A DNA stretch of 64,000 bases from Ceratorhiza oryzae-sativae (GCA_030998015.1 JARWMV010000236.1:620001-684000); one strand, 5' to 3'; positions 9,334 through 22,656 are shown, counted from the first letter of the stretch. The notes: a model not told the origin generated them from the sequence alone. A program made the numbers and translations.

Positions 9334-11827
9334 ATGAAATTCGTAGCGCTCCTGAGCGGAGGCAAAGACTCGTGCTTCAATATCGTACATTGCACTGCGA
9401 ATGGGCATGAACTAGTGGCGCTGCATCATTGAGGCCCCCTCCAGGTCAAGGTTAGATCCCTTCGTTTTGGTTTACATTAGGATTGGGTTCACCAATCCTA
9501 GGCGAAATCGATTCGTTCATGTACCAAACCGTGGGGCAGGACGCGATCGAGCTTGTTGCTGGTGCACTTGGCGTTCCCCTCTTTAGAAGAACCATACATG
9601 GCTCAGCCGTCGAGCAGGGTGGAGAGTATGGAAGGAGAGAAGGACAGTTGGACCAGGCCGAGACTGGGATCGAGGGCGACGAAACAGAGGATATGTTTGC
9701 GCTCTTGTCGGAAGTCAAGGTGAGTACGCACTGACGGCTTGGGCGATAGACAAGTGATTTTTGGTTAGGCCGCCCATCCAGAAATTCAAGGGGTATCTGT
9801 CGGGGCGATCCTTTCGAATTATCAACGGGTCCGAGTTGATCATGTGTAAGTCTGGTGTATGGTTTGGCAACCTTGGTAACTCAAATATCAGTACATCAGT
9901 TGCCAAAGGTTATCACTTACTCCGCTCTGCTATCTCTGGCAACGGGACCAGCGCGAACTCATGTCTGAGATGATCCAGGCCGGCGTTGAAGCGGTATTGA
10001 TCAAAGTGGCTGGGATAGGATTGCAAGAAAGGCATCTGGGGAAAACATTGGCGCAGATGGAACCTACGTTCCACAAACTAGTAAGCCGTACCAATACACA
10101 CGCCGAATAGCTTTGTTGAAAATGTTTTAGAACGATATGTATGGAGCCCATATATGCGGTGAAGGAGGAGAGTACGAAACTCTTACGTTAGATTGCCCGG
10201 CCTTTAAGCGGGGCATTCGTATGTGAGTGGGTTTTCAACCAAGAGCTATGATCAAATCTAATGATTCTCTCAGAAACGAGACCAAGACCATCGTACACTC
10301 GGATCACGCGTTTGCAACTGTCGCCTACCTTGAAGTTACTGACGCAACCCTCGAAGATAAACAGCATTCTGAATCGCCGTCGCCTACAATCCCCCCTTTG
10401 TTAGACGAAGTGGGTTCTCGGGTTCAAGGAGCATTTTCTGAATATCGGGGGAACCGGATATCGGAAGTGGGATGGTCGGCTAGCCAGACCGTTACTATCG
10501 AACCAAAAATTCATATTGTTGGATCTTGGGCATATATTTCCGACATCCAAGGCGATCTTCCGTCAAAGGACTCGGTAGAGGACGAAGTTGTTGCCTGTTT
10601 TGCGAAAATCAAAGGTCTGGAACCAGCTGAACTCATCGGACGAGTTTCTGACAGCCGTATGAGTTTAGAACTGCTCTCCAGGCACAAACTTGAACCAAAG
10701 CACATCACAAATACAATGCTTCTCTTGTCATCCATGGATTTATTCCCACAGGTGAACAAGGCTTACGGACAATATTTTGGCACAAGCCCTCCGTCTCGTG
10801 CGTGTGTGGCGTTGATCTTCCACTGCCGACTCGCGTGCGGGTAGCTTGCGTTGCATTTGGGGATGACGAAACAAACCAGAGGACAGGATTGCACGTCCAA
10901 GGGATAAGCTACTGGGCACCTGCGAACATTGGACCGTATTCGCAGGCCATCGTCGTAGGTCGGCTTGCTGTCCTTGTTCCACAAGCTGAGCTCGATTTTT
11001 GTCTCAGGCGCAGGACCAGACGTTTGTGTCCGGCCAGATAGGCTCATACCAGCGAGCATGACCTTTCCTTTTCCGCCGTCTTTTCCGACCGAGGCTGCAC
11101 TTGCCTTTCAACACGCCAATCGAATCATCGCGGCGCTCAAAGATGGATCAACGGCGCAGTTGCAAGGTGTTGTCATTTGGGTCGAGGTAAACGAGAAGCT
11201 GGAATTGGGTCAATTGGCATGGGACGCATATAGTCGGGTGAGCAGCTGGGCTATGTGGATGAGTACACCGGTTCTGAACAACAGTTCAGGGGAATGGAAT
11301 ACAGGATATCCCTGCTTTGGTTGTTGCTGCAAAAACGTTACCAAAGGGTGCTGATTGAGGTTCAAGTATTGGCCCACTCAAATCGGGCGGTAGAAGATGA
11401 AGAGGCGGATGGGAACATCTCTGGATTCACAAGCACTCGGTCTGAATACTCGGCATTTTGTACAAAGACAGCGCGCGACAAGAGCAGCTTTTCTATAGTC
11501 TGCATGCGCAACCAAGGTAGGACAATTACAGTGTATCCGGAGAGCGCAACCGACGTATGCTCTTTTAGGTATAAAGGACGCACTCAAGATGACCACAGTG
11601 TCTTTGGCGAACAAGCGAGCGCTCTCTGCTCAAATTTTCTACACTCCCGATACCGATGGTAGGTTTCAGACTTTCTTACAATGGGCTCTTTTTGACGTGT
11701 GCCCCTAGTCCAACAACTTTCGTATGCTCTGGACGGATTTGCATGTGCCCATATCCCTGTTCGAGGCATTCTTGACTCTGAGGGGCAACCCTGGGACACT
11801 GCGCTGTGTATCCACTGTGTTCCTTGA
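9334..11827 (+). CDS. DPH6: Diphthine--ammonia ligase with C-terminal RidA-like domains
   Basis: Performs the last step of diphthamide synthesis on elongation factor 2, amidating diphthine with ATP and ammonia. The start MKFVALLSGGKDSCFN carries the PP-loop ATP-pyrophosphatase motif SGGKDS. Family blocks follow: IDSFMYQTVGQDAIELVA, LCYLWQRDQRELMSEM, ICGEGGEYETLTLD. Two YjgF/RidA-like domains follow, the first with SSMDLFPQVNKAYGQYFG and YWAPANIGPYSQAIV, the second with TVSLANKRALSAQIFYTPD. Introns are clear, for example 10616-10668 joining FAKIK to ELLSRHKLEP. The frame is broken about four times: near 9423 (CTGCA where CTGGCA is expected), 10812 (GCGTT for GCGGTT), 11041 (ATAGGCTC for ATAGGGCTC) and 11352 (two bases short before IEVQVLAH). 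All blocks are conserved on both sides, so I read it as an intact gene with base errors; a young pseudogene is the alternative. Confidence 0.85.
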
Positions 11828-12101
11828 ACGTGCGCAGATAACAAATAAAACTCCGGGGCCCCGGGGAAATGACGATCAGAGTGACGTCGAGGGCAATTAG
11901 AAATCAGAGCGAGATCCAGGCCGCTTTTGTCGAAAAGGCAAAGTTGCACATGGTTGCCAATCGTGGTGGGGCGCTGCCACTTGGGTTGTGTGTGTTTGTG
12001 TGACGCCAGACCAGACCGGAACAAGACTGCACTCGCAGCTGACCACAACTGCCTATCGGACTCGTCGGTGAGCTCGTGGTCCAGAATGGGATGGATGATG
12101 A

Positions 12102-14584
12102 ATGGCTCATGTGTTCGCTGCGTCATGGCAGAATATGGCGTCCGTCCCACACAAAGACCCGGACGGTGCTGCTCCGAGCGAGCTCAACGTCGCGTTCTCC
12201 TTCCCCAACGCGAGCGGGTCTGCCCCCAGCTCTCCCGTCCAATACCGCGAGCCCCTGCCGCACATGGAGACCGTCATCCAGAAACGCCAGCGCTCGCGCT
12301 CAAAGTCCAAGGACATGGCGCGCGCGCCGCTCCCGCTCAAGAGCCTGTCAGACCTCATCGCTCTCACCATATCCATGGCCGGCGCCCAAGTGACGTGGAC
12401 CGTCGAACTCGGGTGCGTCAGGCCGGTGCATGTGTTTGCTGTCATCGCTGCTCACCACAAGTTGATCTAGATACGGAACGCCGTTCTTGCGGGATTTGGG
12501 TCTCAGCTCTACACTCACATCGTTGGTATGGCTTGCTGGGCCTCTGAGTGGGCTCATTGCTCAGCCTCTCATTGGTACGTGTCGCGAGCTGGCTGTTGGT
12601 TGGAGCTGACCCAGCTACAGGTGCCATATCCGACTCGTCCACGTCCAAGTACCGCCGCCGATACTGGGTCGCCATGTCCACTGTTGTCCTATTTGTCGCA
12701 GCAATCGGTCTCGCGTTTGCTATACCCATCTCTCAGTTTTTCGTGTCGTTCTTCCGCACACGTCCATTGCCTGAAGTGAAGGATCCATCCTGGGACACCA
12801 CGGTTCGTGTGCTTAACCCTGCTCCACCTCGTAGAAATCGTCATCGATCCGGCCTCTTGCTTGATATAGGTTAGGCAGACTGCCATCGGCATTGCAATTA
12901 CGTGCTTCTGTATGCTGGATTTCGCACTCAATGCATTGCAGGCTTCGCTTCGAAACTTGCTCTTGGATGTTACCCCTGCAGAGCAGCTGACGACTGCGAA
13001 TGCGTGGCACGGCCGGATGATTCACGCCGGGAATATCATTGGTTTTGCATTGGGTGGCGTCGTATTGGAGAGATGGCCAATCCTCAACTGGTTTGGAGGG
13101 GACCAGTTCCGCAAAGTCTGTATTTTGACAATGGTTATTCTCGGCGCGACTGTCTGGGCTACGCTGGTCACCCAAGAGGAACGAGAAAAGGAAGTCGATC
13201 TATTGAGGCGAGAGGACGGGTGAGTCCGAGCGGCGCGAGCTTTTGTGGCTAGCTAATTTTGTTTGTAGCCGCTTCATGGACGTTGTTAGAACCATTTATC
13301 AGGCGGCACTCAACTTGCCTCGACCGATTAGGCGGGTGTGTTATGTGCAGCTATGTGCCTGGGTTGGATGGTACGAACGAGTCATGCTCACCCCTGGGAC
13401 AGAGACTAATGCACGCAACAGGTTTCCGTTCTTGTTCTTTGGCACGACCTGGATGGGTGTTGTCATGTCTGAAGAAACTGGTAGGGACCCGGATAAAGAC
13501 GAGGCAACGGTGGCTGGGGATAGAGCAATGCTTATCTATAGTATAGGTGTGTTTAATGTTAACACCAAAATACATTTGCTAACTATTGTTTTAGTTGCCG
13601 TGGCTGCTGGCACCATCCTCCCGTTTCTCGCCTCGCGCGATAAGCGGCTCTTGCTCCCTGAACTTCCCGTAGACCCCAATAACCCCGAGGCAGCCAACGA
13701 TGCGGAAATGCTCCGTTGCCGTGAGCTTGTTAGGCAATGGCGTTCCGAGGCAGCGCGTGAAGGCCGTCCACTCAAGCTCCCGAGAATGCCGTTCATGTTG
13801 CGCAACATTTGGACGGGCGCGCTACTGCTGTATGCCGGTCTGATGTTTAGCACATTCTTTGTTAAGACTGTAGCTGCTGCTACCTTTGTCATTGCCCTCC
13901 TCGGCATTTGCTGGGCTGTTGCATGCTGGGTGCCATTTGCGATCATTATGGAGGTAAGGGTATTATACCCTATGCATTGCAAAGCTAATATTTTGTCCAG
14001 TACTTGAAAGAAATGGATGACTCGGCAGTGTCTAACCGTATCGCCGCTGCAACCAACGGAGCGTCCGTTTCCCGGCCGGGGCACGCCCGAGTTCTCTCCA
14101 CACCCTCTCACCCAGTCAGGCGTGTGACTCGATCGTCGACCGGCCTGCCTTCTACAGAGCGTACTGCTCTGCTTCGCCGCTACTCGATGAACATGACCGA
14201 AGCCGAGATGAACTCGTCCGAGCTAAACGTCGAGGGCAGTGGGAGTGTTGCGGGGGGCACGATTCTGGGCATTCACAACCTGGCTATTGTGTTTCCGCAG
14301 TTTTTCGTGTCGATCGCGGCTAGCATTATCTTTAACATTGTGGACGGATCTCAGGATAGTGATACGCTCTATCTTGGGAAGAATGGTGTTTCGTGGGTCT
14401 TGAGGTTTGCTGGTATTGCTGTGTTGGTGAGTCGCTCGGCTTTGACTGGGCTATCTGTGATGATAGACTCTGTGAACAGATTGGAGCGGCAATTTCTCGC
14501 CGTGTGCCTCCGACAAAGACTGAAAAGGCGATGCGCAAGAGGCTGGCCGAGATGGAGGAAGAGGAAAACGCGGGCACGCCGTGA
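12102..14584 (+). CDS. Sucrose/disaccharide-proton symporter, GPH/SUT-type MFS transporter
   Basis: Nine exons (12102-12412, 12471-12574, 12621-12802, 12879-13219, 13269-13370, 13422-13546, 13595-13953, 14001-14426, 14480-14584) give 684 residues in one frame. The start may instead be the Met at 12135 (MASVPHKDPDG). About twelve membrane spans are visible. GSM-like motifs of plant and fungal sucrose carriers are present: ISMAGAQVTWTVELGYGTPF in span 1 and SGLIAQPLIGAISDSSTSKYR between spans 2 and 3. A long cytoplasmic loop between the two halves and a disordered Ser/Arg-rich loop before the last spans are typical of fungal members such as Sut1 and Srt1. The substrate is probably sucrose, maltose or another alpha-glucoside; that is inference. 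Confidence 0.85.
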
Positions 14585-14866
14585 GGGGCTGGACACTGTC
14601 GTGTGCACAAACGCCTGTGATTTAGTGAACACATGTGTTTATATCGAGTGTGCTTTTTTGAAAGCGATCGTGCTTGACGGCTTTTTTGAGGGTGATCGAG
14701 CGTTGCCTTTGTTCTGAGCGGGAGCTTTTGACGGAGGAATCGCCCCAGGAACCGGCGAAAGTGATCTGCGGGCGCTTAGCGGTTGAGCCGTTACCTAAGA
14801 CGACTTGACTTGCGGCCGAGGCTTGACGCTACCAACGACGACCACGTACTCTATTAGTCTTTGAGA

Positions 14867-17075
14867 ATGGAGCGGGACCCGTCTACGCGGCTGCGACGGG
14901 CAGTCAAAGGTCCGTCGCCGCCGTCTGCAGTGGGCCCGGTGCTTACGTCTTTTGTCCTCCCCGTCTCACGCCCTGTCCCGCTCGGGGTCGTCATTCCCAC
15001 AACAATCTAGAGAACAACCTGTTTTTGGTACGAAGACTCGTGCAGCGCACGGATATGCGGAACCCCGATCCAGGTCCCAGTCGATTCACGTCCCTGGCCT
15101 GGGCGGCCGTCTTGGGCTGTGAGGAGGTCTTCGAGTTCCTGCTTGAGCACGAACACGACGAGGAGGAGCTCAGTCGGGTGAGTGCGCCGAGCATTCCGTC
15201 GCTAGCTGGCTTGTCTGCCGCTCGGCTCGGTATCGTCTCACTTGGTGTGCATGTTGCGCTCATCACCGTTGTCCCGTAATTACATATAGGATGCGGAGAA
15301 CAACACGATTCTGATCCTGCTGGCGGGAGCACCGACGCCCCCCGCCCGACCCGGTCAGCGACACGGCGCCCACTCGTATGCGCAGGCTCATCTGCGCATG
15401 GCCAAGCTGTACCTCGAGCGCTATGCGTTCTTGCTCGACTGGCCCAACGTCCAGGGCATGACTGCGCTCCATCAGGCCGCGCTCAAGGGGAACGAGGAAT
15501 TCGTTAGGGTGCGTTCAACAGGGGAATCCGGTGGACGGAGAGGGTGGGTCATGTGCTGATAGTGGCTCTTGTGACGTTGTTGGTAGATGCTGCTTGATCT
15601 GGGAGCGGACTTTGATCTGCCCGACCAGCAGGGGAACACGCCGCTTCACTAGTGAGTCGAGTTTGTGGACGATACCGGTTGGGACAAGTTGCTGAATTGG
15701 GTGTGTGTGTCCATGCACAGCGCGAGCGCTTGGGGACATGTTCAAGTCGTTCAGCTGCTGATCGAACGAGGCTGTCAGTTTGCGGCGAGGAACAATGAGG
15801 GGTTTACGGCCTCGGATTATGCGTACTCGTGAGTGGATCGTTCTTCGGATGATCTATCGTGTGGCTGACTGAGCGTATGCGATCTGCGCTGCTCCACTCG
15901 CATAGCATCTCAACTATGAACACGCTCCAGGATACTGTTCGTGCGCAGTTTGAAAGCAACAAGAAGCAAAAAGCCAAGATGCGCAATAACCGAAGGATAT
16001 CTGAGGAGTTTGAAGATTACGGCGGGTACATCGGGCAACTTCCTGGTCGGTTGAGAGCACCGCATTGCGTCGTAGCCAGACCACACTGACGATTGATTGG
16101 CCAGCATCGACACTGGGCCCCATCGAGCATAACAGGTTCCGGAGTGGGTCAGCCTCAACCAGCGAGGGAACGATTGACTCGCGAGTGCGGGGGGAGTCGA
16201 GGCCGGATATCACGCCATTCCAACGACAGCGAAGCGCGAGTAGCTCAAGTTCGGGTGCTCCCGAATCGAGTGTTGCCAGCGGTGTTGGGTCTATCAACGG
16301 CAGTCAGCAAAGCCAAGTGAATGGCAGCCGACGACCGAGTGCATCCAACTCGAACAAAGCGTTGCCACCCCCGCCGCTGTCGGCCATGCATCCGTTTGCG
16401 GCAGCCCAGTTTTCGACCCCCACCCAGTTTCCGACGCCGCTGCAATCGCGCTTTTCTCCGCCGGCCAACCTGCCGTTGGACCAATATGTCCAGCATATAC
16501 GGAACCACCCGATTGCGGGCGAGCCGATGCCACCCCCGGCGTCTCCCGGACGGAGGCTGAGAGCGGTGGCGAGTGCGAATGCGTTGGGTGCGATGAAGCA
16601 AGCGACGTCACCCCGACCCAAACGGGCGGGTACAAACGAAGGGCTGGGTACGAGCCCTGGCGCTATCACTCAGGGATATGTGTCTGTCCGGAGTGTGAGC
16701 ACCGCGCAGAGCAGGTCTGGGAGTGTTGCGCGCCCCCCGCCTGCCATGCCGCCACCGACCGCGCCTATTCCGGAAACACCTCCCCCGCCGACGCCGCCGC
16801 CCAAATCGGCGCATGTGAGCTCCACTAGTCTGTCGAGGGAGACACCAAAGAAGGAGCAGAGTGGGGGGACCGGTCGAGAGACTCCCAAGAGTGGGACGGA
16901 GACGCCCAAGAAGGAGGGGAAGGAGACACCCGGGCGAGGCGTGCTAGGGTTGCGCGCAGGTGTTGTGGGTGTCGTCAAGCCGATGCTGAGCCCCAGTGCG
17001 CTCAACGGTTCGTTCTTTTCACGTGGTGACAAGAGCAGCGGCAGCGGGGGGCGGCCGGTGGAAGCGTCGAGGTAA
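14867..17075 (+). CDS. Ankyrin-repeat protein, Avo2-like (candidate TORC2 subunit)
   Basis: Six exons (14867-14909, 15011-15177, 15290-15508, 15587-15651, 15721-15828, 15906-17075). The opening ERDPSTRLRRAVKENNLFLV closely resembles the start of yeast Avo2. Ankyrin repeats follow (FTSLAWAAVLGCEEVFEFLL, MTALHQAALKGNEEFVRMLL, GNTPLHYASAWGHVQVVQLL). The C-terminal half is disordered, rich in Pro and Ser, with proline runs (PPPPTPPPK) and repeated ETPKKE/ETPKSG units near the end. Avo2 is a non-essential, plasma-membrane-associated subunit of TOR complex 2 in yeast, so this role is inferred. The frame switches near 16024: GGCGGGTAC needs one more G to join FEDYGG to VHRATSWSVESTALRRSQ. With that base the exons sum to 591 codons. 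Confidence 0.75.
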
Positions 17076-17316
17076 ACTCTATTTCTTTCGCTTTCTTTTG
17101 TGACATTGGATTGTGGAATTGTGGGATCGGGCCCTTTGTTGTTGCTGTTTCTGTCGCAATGTATCTATGTACTGTACATTAACACTGAGTGCACTACGCT
17201 TTGTCGCTCTGTCATTGAGGCGCACGTGACAATATTCGCGCGGGAAAGGAAATTGCATCATCCTGTTGTCGACCGTCATCTCCCAGCTGCCGTTCTCGCC
17301 ACGAAAGACAGCAGCC

Positions 17317-20300
17317 ATGTCTGGCCAAGGACAATGCTCCATGCGGGGCAAGTGCGGCTCCAATTACGGAAAGCCGCTACCATGTCCGTACGACGGACCA
17401 CCCGAACCTGTACGTTTTGCCATCGCGGGCGGTGCGCTGGCTAACTCTCTGTCTAGCTCGATGCCGAAGGCCAAGCTCTCCTCGCATCCGTCTGCGGACC
17501 TCGGTTCACCCAAGGCCCCGTCTGCTGCACGACCGAACAGATACTCACGCTCAAATCCAACTTTGCGACGCCCGACTCGCTTGTGTCGTCATGCCCAGCA
17601 TGCATGAACAATTTCCACGAGTTTTATTGCCATTTTACGTGCTCGCCCCACCAAGCTGATTTCGTCTCCGTGACTTCGACCCAGCCGGGGGCCGACGGCC
17701 AAGAGGCAGTCAAGTCGGTCGACTTTCGGGTATCAGACTCGTACGGCACCGGTTTCTATAACAGCTGCAAGGATGTCAAGATGGGCGCGCTCAACGACAA
17801 TGCCATGACCGTAATTGGTGGTGGAGCTCCCGACTATCATGGTTTCCTCAAGTACATGGGTGCCGAGCGACCGATTGGTAGCCCATTCCAGATCAACTTT
17901 CCACCACAGTACAACGCAACCTCGGCTTTGGACGCACTACCCCGCGACTGCGCTGGCTCTGGCCTAGATAACCGGTGCGCATGCGTCGACTGTCCGGGCG
18001 TGTGCCTTAGTCTTCCCGACGTTCCGGCACCTGGCGACGAACCAGCGTGCTTGGTGGGAACGTGGTCATGCTTGACGTTTGGCCTCGTCTTGTGTTACGC
18101 ACTTGGAGTCTTGGCCTTCTTTGCCGGGTACTTTATACAGTCTCTTGTCCGCCGGCGACGACAGAAGAAGGCTGAACGCCATGCTTTATCGGCTGAAGCC
18201 GCATCCGTTACCAACGCAAACGCTATCGTCGGAGCCAACTCATTGCAGCAAGACGGGACCGAATCGACTGGCACGGGCAACCACTCGGAATCGCGCCGCA
18301 ACCTCGGTCGTGGCGCGTCCCTCCTCGACCCGATGGAATCCGTTCAGCCAAGACAGCACAAGCTCAACACTCATCTGCGCAGGGGTTGCTACAACCTCGG
18401 TCTTGCCTGCGCCTCGCATCCCTGGCTCACTTTCGCTCTTTCATTTGCCGTCGTTGGCATTCTAAACCTCGGATGGAAGAACTTCCAAGTCGAGACGGAT
18501 CCGGTTCGGCTTTGGGTCGCTCCCAACTCGGAGCTGAAACAGCAGAAAGAGTTCTTTGACAAACATTTCGGGCCCTTTTATAAGACAGAGCAGATTTTCA
18601 TCACTGACGTATCCGGTGGTCCGGTGATGACCTATCCTCGTTTGAAATGGTGGATGGACGTTGAGAACAACATTCGCGAGCTGCAGTCCGAGCCACACGG
18701 ATACAAGCATACCGATGTTTGTTTCAAACCCGCCGGCCCGCGTGGTGCATGCGTCGTTCAATCAGTGAGCGCCTACTTTGGTGGAGACATGAGTGATTGG
18801 GACGAGGACACTTGGGCTGGTCAGCTGGAGGATTGCGCCGCTCAACCTGCGCTATGCCTTCCCGACTTTGGACAGCCGCTTCCGCCCAAATACGTACTTG
18901 GCTCTGCGCCGGCACGAGAGGATGGCCATGGCAAAGACTGGACAAAGGCTCACGCGATGGTCGCTACGTTTGTTGTATCCGATTCGTTGGATGCTGCCGA
19001 GAAGGAGAGGGCCGAGGAGTGGGAAAGGACTCTACGGGCGTACTTGGAGGGTTTATCTGAACGCTCCCAGAGCGAGGTCGGAGTCAAAATTGCTTTCTCA
19101 ACTGGAGTTAGTTTGACCGAGGAGATAAACAAGAGTACCAATACGGACAAGAATGTGAGTGTTGCTTGGTACTAGGTGGGACATTATTGACCTTTCAACT
19201 AGATTGTTATTCTTTCGTACCTCGTCATGTTCTTCTACATCGCGCTCACCCTAGGTAAAGGCGGCACGTCGTACATCGTCAGCCTACTCCGAGGTTCCAA
19301 AAACCGACGAGTGTCCTCGCTGTTTGTCGGAACTAAGTTTGCTCTCGGACTGTTCGGAATCCTACTCGTGCTTGCTTCCGTCTCCACAAGCGTCGGCATC
19401 TTCTCATTCATGGGTGTTCGTGTGACCCTTATCATTGCCGAAGTTATCCCCTTCCTGGCACTCGCTGTTGGTGTGGACAATGTTTTCATCCTCGTTCATG
19501 AGCTCGATCGTCAAAACGCACTTCATGGACCTGGGACAGCCGTATACAATGGTGATCCGGACACTTCAGCGCTCTCGCCTTTGTCTCACACCGCGTCGAT
19601 GCATACACAATTCTCGGCTGAAGAACGTGTTGCGCGTGCACTCGCTCGAATGGGTCCTTCTATTGTTCTCAGCACACTGACTGAGACCGTCGCGTTTGCG
19701 CTGGGCGGGCTTGTACCGATGCCTGCGGTTCGTAATTTTGCACTGTACGCAGCAGGCAGCGTGTTCGTGGGCGCATGCCTTCAGGCAACGGCTTTTGTTG
19801 CCGCCATGGCATTAGATTTGAGGCGCACCGAGGCGAACCGAGTGGATTGTGTCCCATGCTTCACCACAGGAAGGGTCGCATTAGACGGAGACGAGGATGA
19901 CCGGGCTGAACTTGCGAATGGTGGTATGGGCAAGGTAACCGAAGGGACGTTAGCCAAGATCGTGAGGCGGTATGCCGTGGTGCTTATGAAGCGGCCGGTT
20001 AAGGCCATCGTACTTGTCGCGTTTGCTGGGTGGTTTGTTGCGAACGTGGCTTTGATGCAGAGGATCGAGCTTGGACTGGGTGCGTTCAGCCAAACGTACT
20101 ATAGCATTCTATACTCATCTGAACCCGTCTAGATCAACGCCTGGCTCTGCCTTCGTCATCCTACCTTGTACCGTACTTTAATGCTCTGGACGAGCACTTC
20201 GCAGTCGGACCTCCGGTCTATTTTGTCTCGTCCTCAAACGCGGCGAAACGTACGACTCAGCAGCAACTCTGCGGACGATTCACATCTTGCTCGACAATGT

Positions 20301-21654
20301 CCCTCACCAACGTACTCGAAGCTGAGCGCAAACGGCCCCAAACCTCCTTCATTGCCGACCCACCAGCCAGCTGGATTGACGACTTTTTCTACTGGCTCCA
20401 GCCAGCCAACGAGCAGTGCTGTCGTGTGCGCCGAGCGGATCCGAGTGTTTTCTGCACCCCAAGCGACCGAGAACGACTGTGCCGTCCGTGCTTCGAGAAT
20501 AGGATGCCCGAGTGGAATATTACGCTTGATGGGATGCCCGAGGGAGAGGAATTCATCAGGTACCTCAAGCAGTGGTTGGTCAGCCCTACGGACGAGGATT
20601 GTCCGCTTGGAGGGCGGGCCGCGTACGGGTCCGCGCTTTCGCTGAGTGAGGCTGGAGACCAAGTCGAAGCCTCCCATTTCAGGACATTCCATGCACCGCT
20701 CAAGACCCAGGCTGATCTCATCAACGCACTCAGTTCAGCTCGCCGAATCGCAGACGAGATCAGCTCCAAGACTGGAGAGCAGGTGTTCGCTTATTCGTTG
20801 CCATACGTATTCTTTGAACAGTATGCTACAATCGTAAGCACTGCCCAGGGCGTCCTTGGACTCGGGCTCGCCGCCGTTTTGGCGATTACAAGCATACTTC
20901 TGGGATCGTGGCGGACCGGGTTGATCGTTACTGGCGTAGTCGGGCTTGCCGTGGCGAGTGTGGTAGGAGCTATGGCTTGGGAAGGCGTCATGCTCAACGC
21001 GATCTCACTTGTGAACGTGGTGATTGCGCTTGGAATTGGTGTTGAGTTTTGCGCACATGTCGCACGCGCGTTTGTTGGTGCGCCTTCGACTGGCGCCGCG
21101 ACTTTGGGACGCAGTCGGGCCGGCACTGCAGACGGTGATGACCGTGGAAGCATTTTGGGCGGCGTTGAGGTCGATGGGGTTGTGGGTACTGAAGAAGTCC
21201 AGAAGGAACGGGACGAGCGTGTGGTGTTTGCGCTTGCAGATGTTGGACCAAGTGTGCTGAGCGGCATCACATTTACCAAGTTGATTGGGATGTGCGTGTT
21301 AGGGTTGACCAGGAGCAAACTGCTCGAGGTGAGCGCATGCGCTTTCATTTTGGATTAATGTTGTTGACATGACTTGCACAGATTTACTACTTCAGGATGT
21401 GGCTGACTCTGATCGTGTCTGGAGCGCTGCACGGTTTAATCCTTCTTCCTGTCGTACTGAGCGTGGCTGGTGGGCCAGGATACGCTCTTGAGGACCAGGA
21501 TGAAGAGTGGATTAGCTCTGCAATGCGCGGACGAGAGTACGAGTATACGTGAGTTTTTGTTTACTTGTTTGTTCCTGCGTTTCCTCTGACAATGACGTAT
21601 TGTGGCGATAGCCCATTTTCGGCAGACGATAATGATTCGGTTTTGAGCAACTAG
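17317..21654 (+). CDS. NCR1: NPC1/NCR1 intracellular sterol transporter
   Basis: Six exons (17317-17409, 17457-19154, 19203-20079, 20133-21328, 21382-21548, 21612-21654) give 1357 residues. The N-terminal lumenal domain has the sterol-binding cysteine pattern (GQCSMRGKCGSNYGKPLPCP, CPACMNNFHEFYCHFTCSP, CACVDCPGVC). A membrane span, the middle lumenal domain (NFQVETDPVRLWVAPNSE), the sterol-sensing domain (VTLIIAEVIPFLALAVGVDN) and the C-terminal RND-type spans follow. The protein moves sterols out of the vacuole or late endosome membrane. No signal peptide is encoded after the ATG at 17317; the stretch upstream is in frame (IILLSTVISQL) but lacks an ATG, so a short first exon may be missed. 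The end PFSADDNDSVLSN lacks an obvious dileucine signal. Confidence 0.93.
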
Positions 21655-21785
21655 CTAGTCTTTTCTGATTTGTATAGCAACATGAGATAATGGATTCAAC
21701 GATATACGAAGCATTTTGTGTTGAATCCTAAACAAGATAAATACAGGCGTTAAAATCAGATGGCTCACGTTGAGTGCGCGAGGGC

Positions 21786-22080
21786 TCAAGGAGTGCGAGT
21801 CCTGGACCTGCTACGTGATGGGCTTCTCGAACGTGAGACTGAACGAGTACGAGAACGAGAACGAGATCTGGAACGAGACACACTCCTGCTCCGGCTTGAG
21901 CGCGTGTAGGACGATACCGAGCGAGAACGAGAGCGACTTCGGGTGTAAGAACGCGAGCGGGAACGAGACCTTGAAGGGGTGTACGAGCGCGGGCGGCGAC
22001 GTGGTGGCGGGGAACGTGTGCGAGAGCGAGAGCGGGAACGTGAAGGAGAGTACGAGCGCGGGCGGTAGGTATCTCCTCCT
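21786..22080 (-). repeat. Degenerate hexamer repeat encoding RS dipeptides
   Basis: The DNA repeats imperfect GAACGA/GARCGN-like hexamers on the plus strand, which read as Arg-Ser codons on the minus strand. Codon choice varies between units, so selection on the protein rather than recent slippage best explains it. It throws long open frames in the other reading frames. Confidence 0.6.
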
Positions 22081-22656
22081 CGTCCAAACGCTCTCCTCGG
22101 CGGGGTCCTTCTACGTCCTCCTCGAGTTGGGGGAGGTGGCGGGGGCCGAGGTCGTCGAGGCGAAGGCGGTCGGCGTGCACGGTGAGGCGGCGAGTAAGCG
22201 CGACGTGGAGGAGATGGTGAACGTGGGGGTGGGCGATCAGAGACTTCGACTGTCAAGACCGCACCGTCGAGAAGGCCAGTGTTCATGTGTGAGACAGCCG
22301 TTTTGGCTGCGCTTGGGTCGAAGAATTCGATGTGAGCCGAACCTTTACTTTGACCAGCTGCAAGACAAGAATTTAGCTTGAACAAGTGTAAACATAAGTA
22401 AGGTAGACAAACATTTTGGATAGGTGGGCATGTGTACCCTCCGAATATCGCCATAGGGAGAAAAGACAGCACGAAGATGGCCTGGAACGATGTTGCGTGT
22501 CAAGTTCTTGACGAATACCGTCCGTGACGCTGGAGACCGAGACCTCGAGCGTGAGCGCAAGTATGGCCTCCGCGGTGACCGCGACCGCGACCTTGACCTT
22601 GAGCGAGATCTCGATACAGACCGCATACGCATGTCGCCATCGCTGCCGTTGCTCAT
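21786..22656 (-). CDS. SR-type RNA-binding protein, RNPS1-like
   Basis: Two exons (22656-22413, 22357-21786) give 271 residues. A short N-terminal RS block (SVSRSRSRSRSRSRSPRRPY) is followed by one RRM: RNP2 is TVFVKNLTRNI and RNP1 is KGSAHIEF, with GHLRAVFSPYGDIRRVHMP between. A Pro/Arg-rich stretch and a long C-terminal RS domain complete the protein. The layout RS-RRM-RS with this RRM matches RNPS1, a member of the ASAP/PSAP and exon-junction-associated complexes that influences splicing and mRNA decay. It is head-to-head with FRS1 (100 bp apart) and tail-to-tail with NPC1. Confidence 0.82.

Noticed and set aside
11584..12150. 188-codon minus-strand frame between DPH6 and the symporter
   Set aside because: It overlaps the last DPH6 exons and has shuffled composition; no splice or domain evidence.
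21728..22381. Long open frames on both strands over the RS domain of the RNPS1-like gene
   Set aside because: The hexamer repeat is open in several frames; only the RS frame continues into an RRM with a proper intron.
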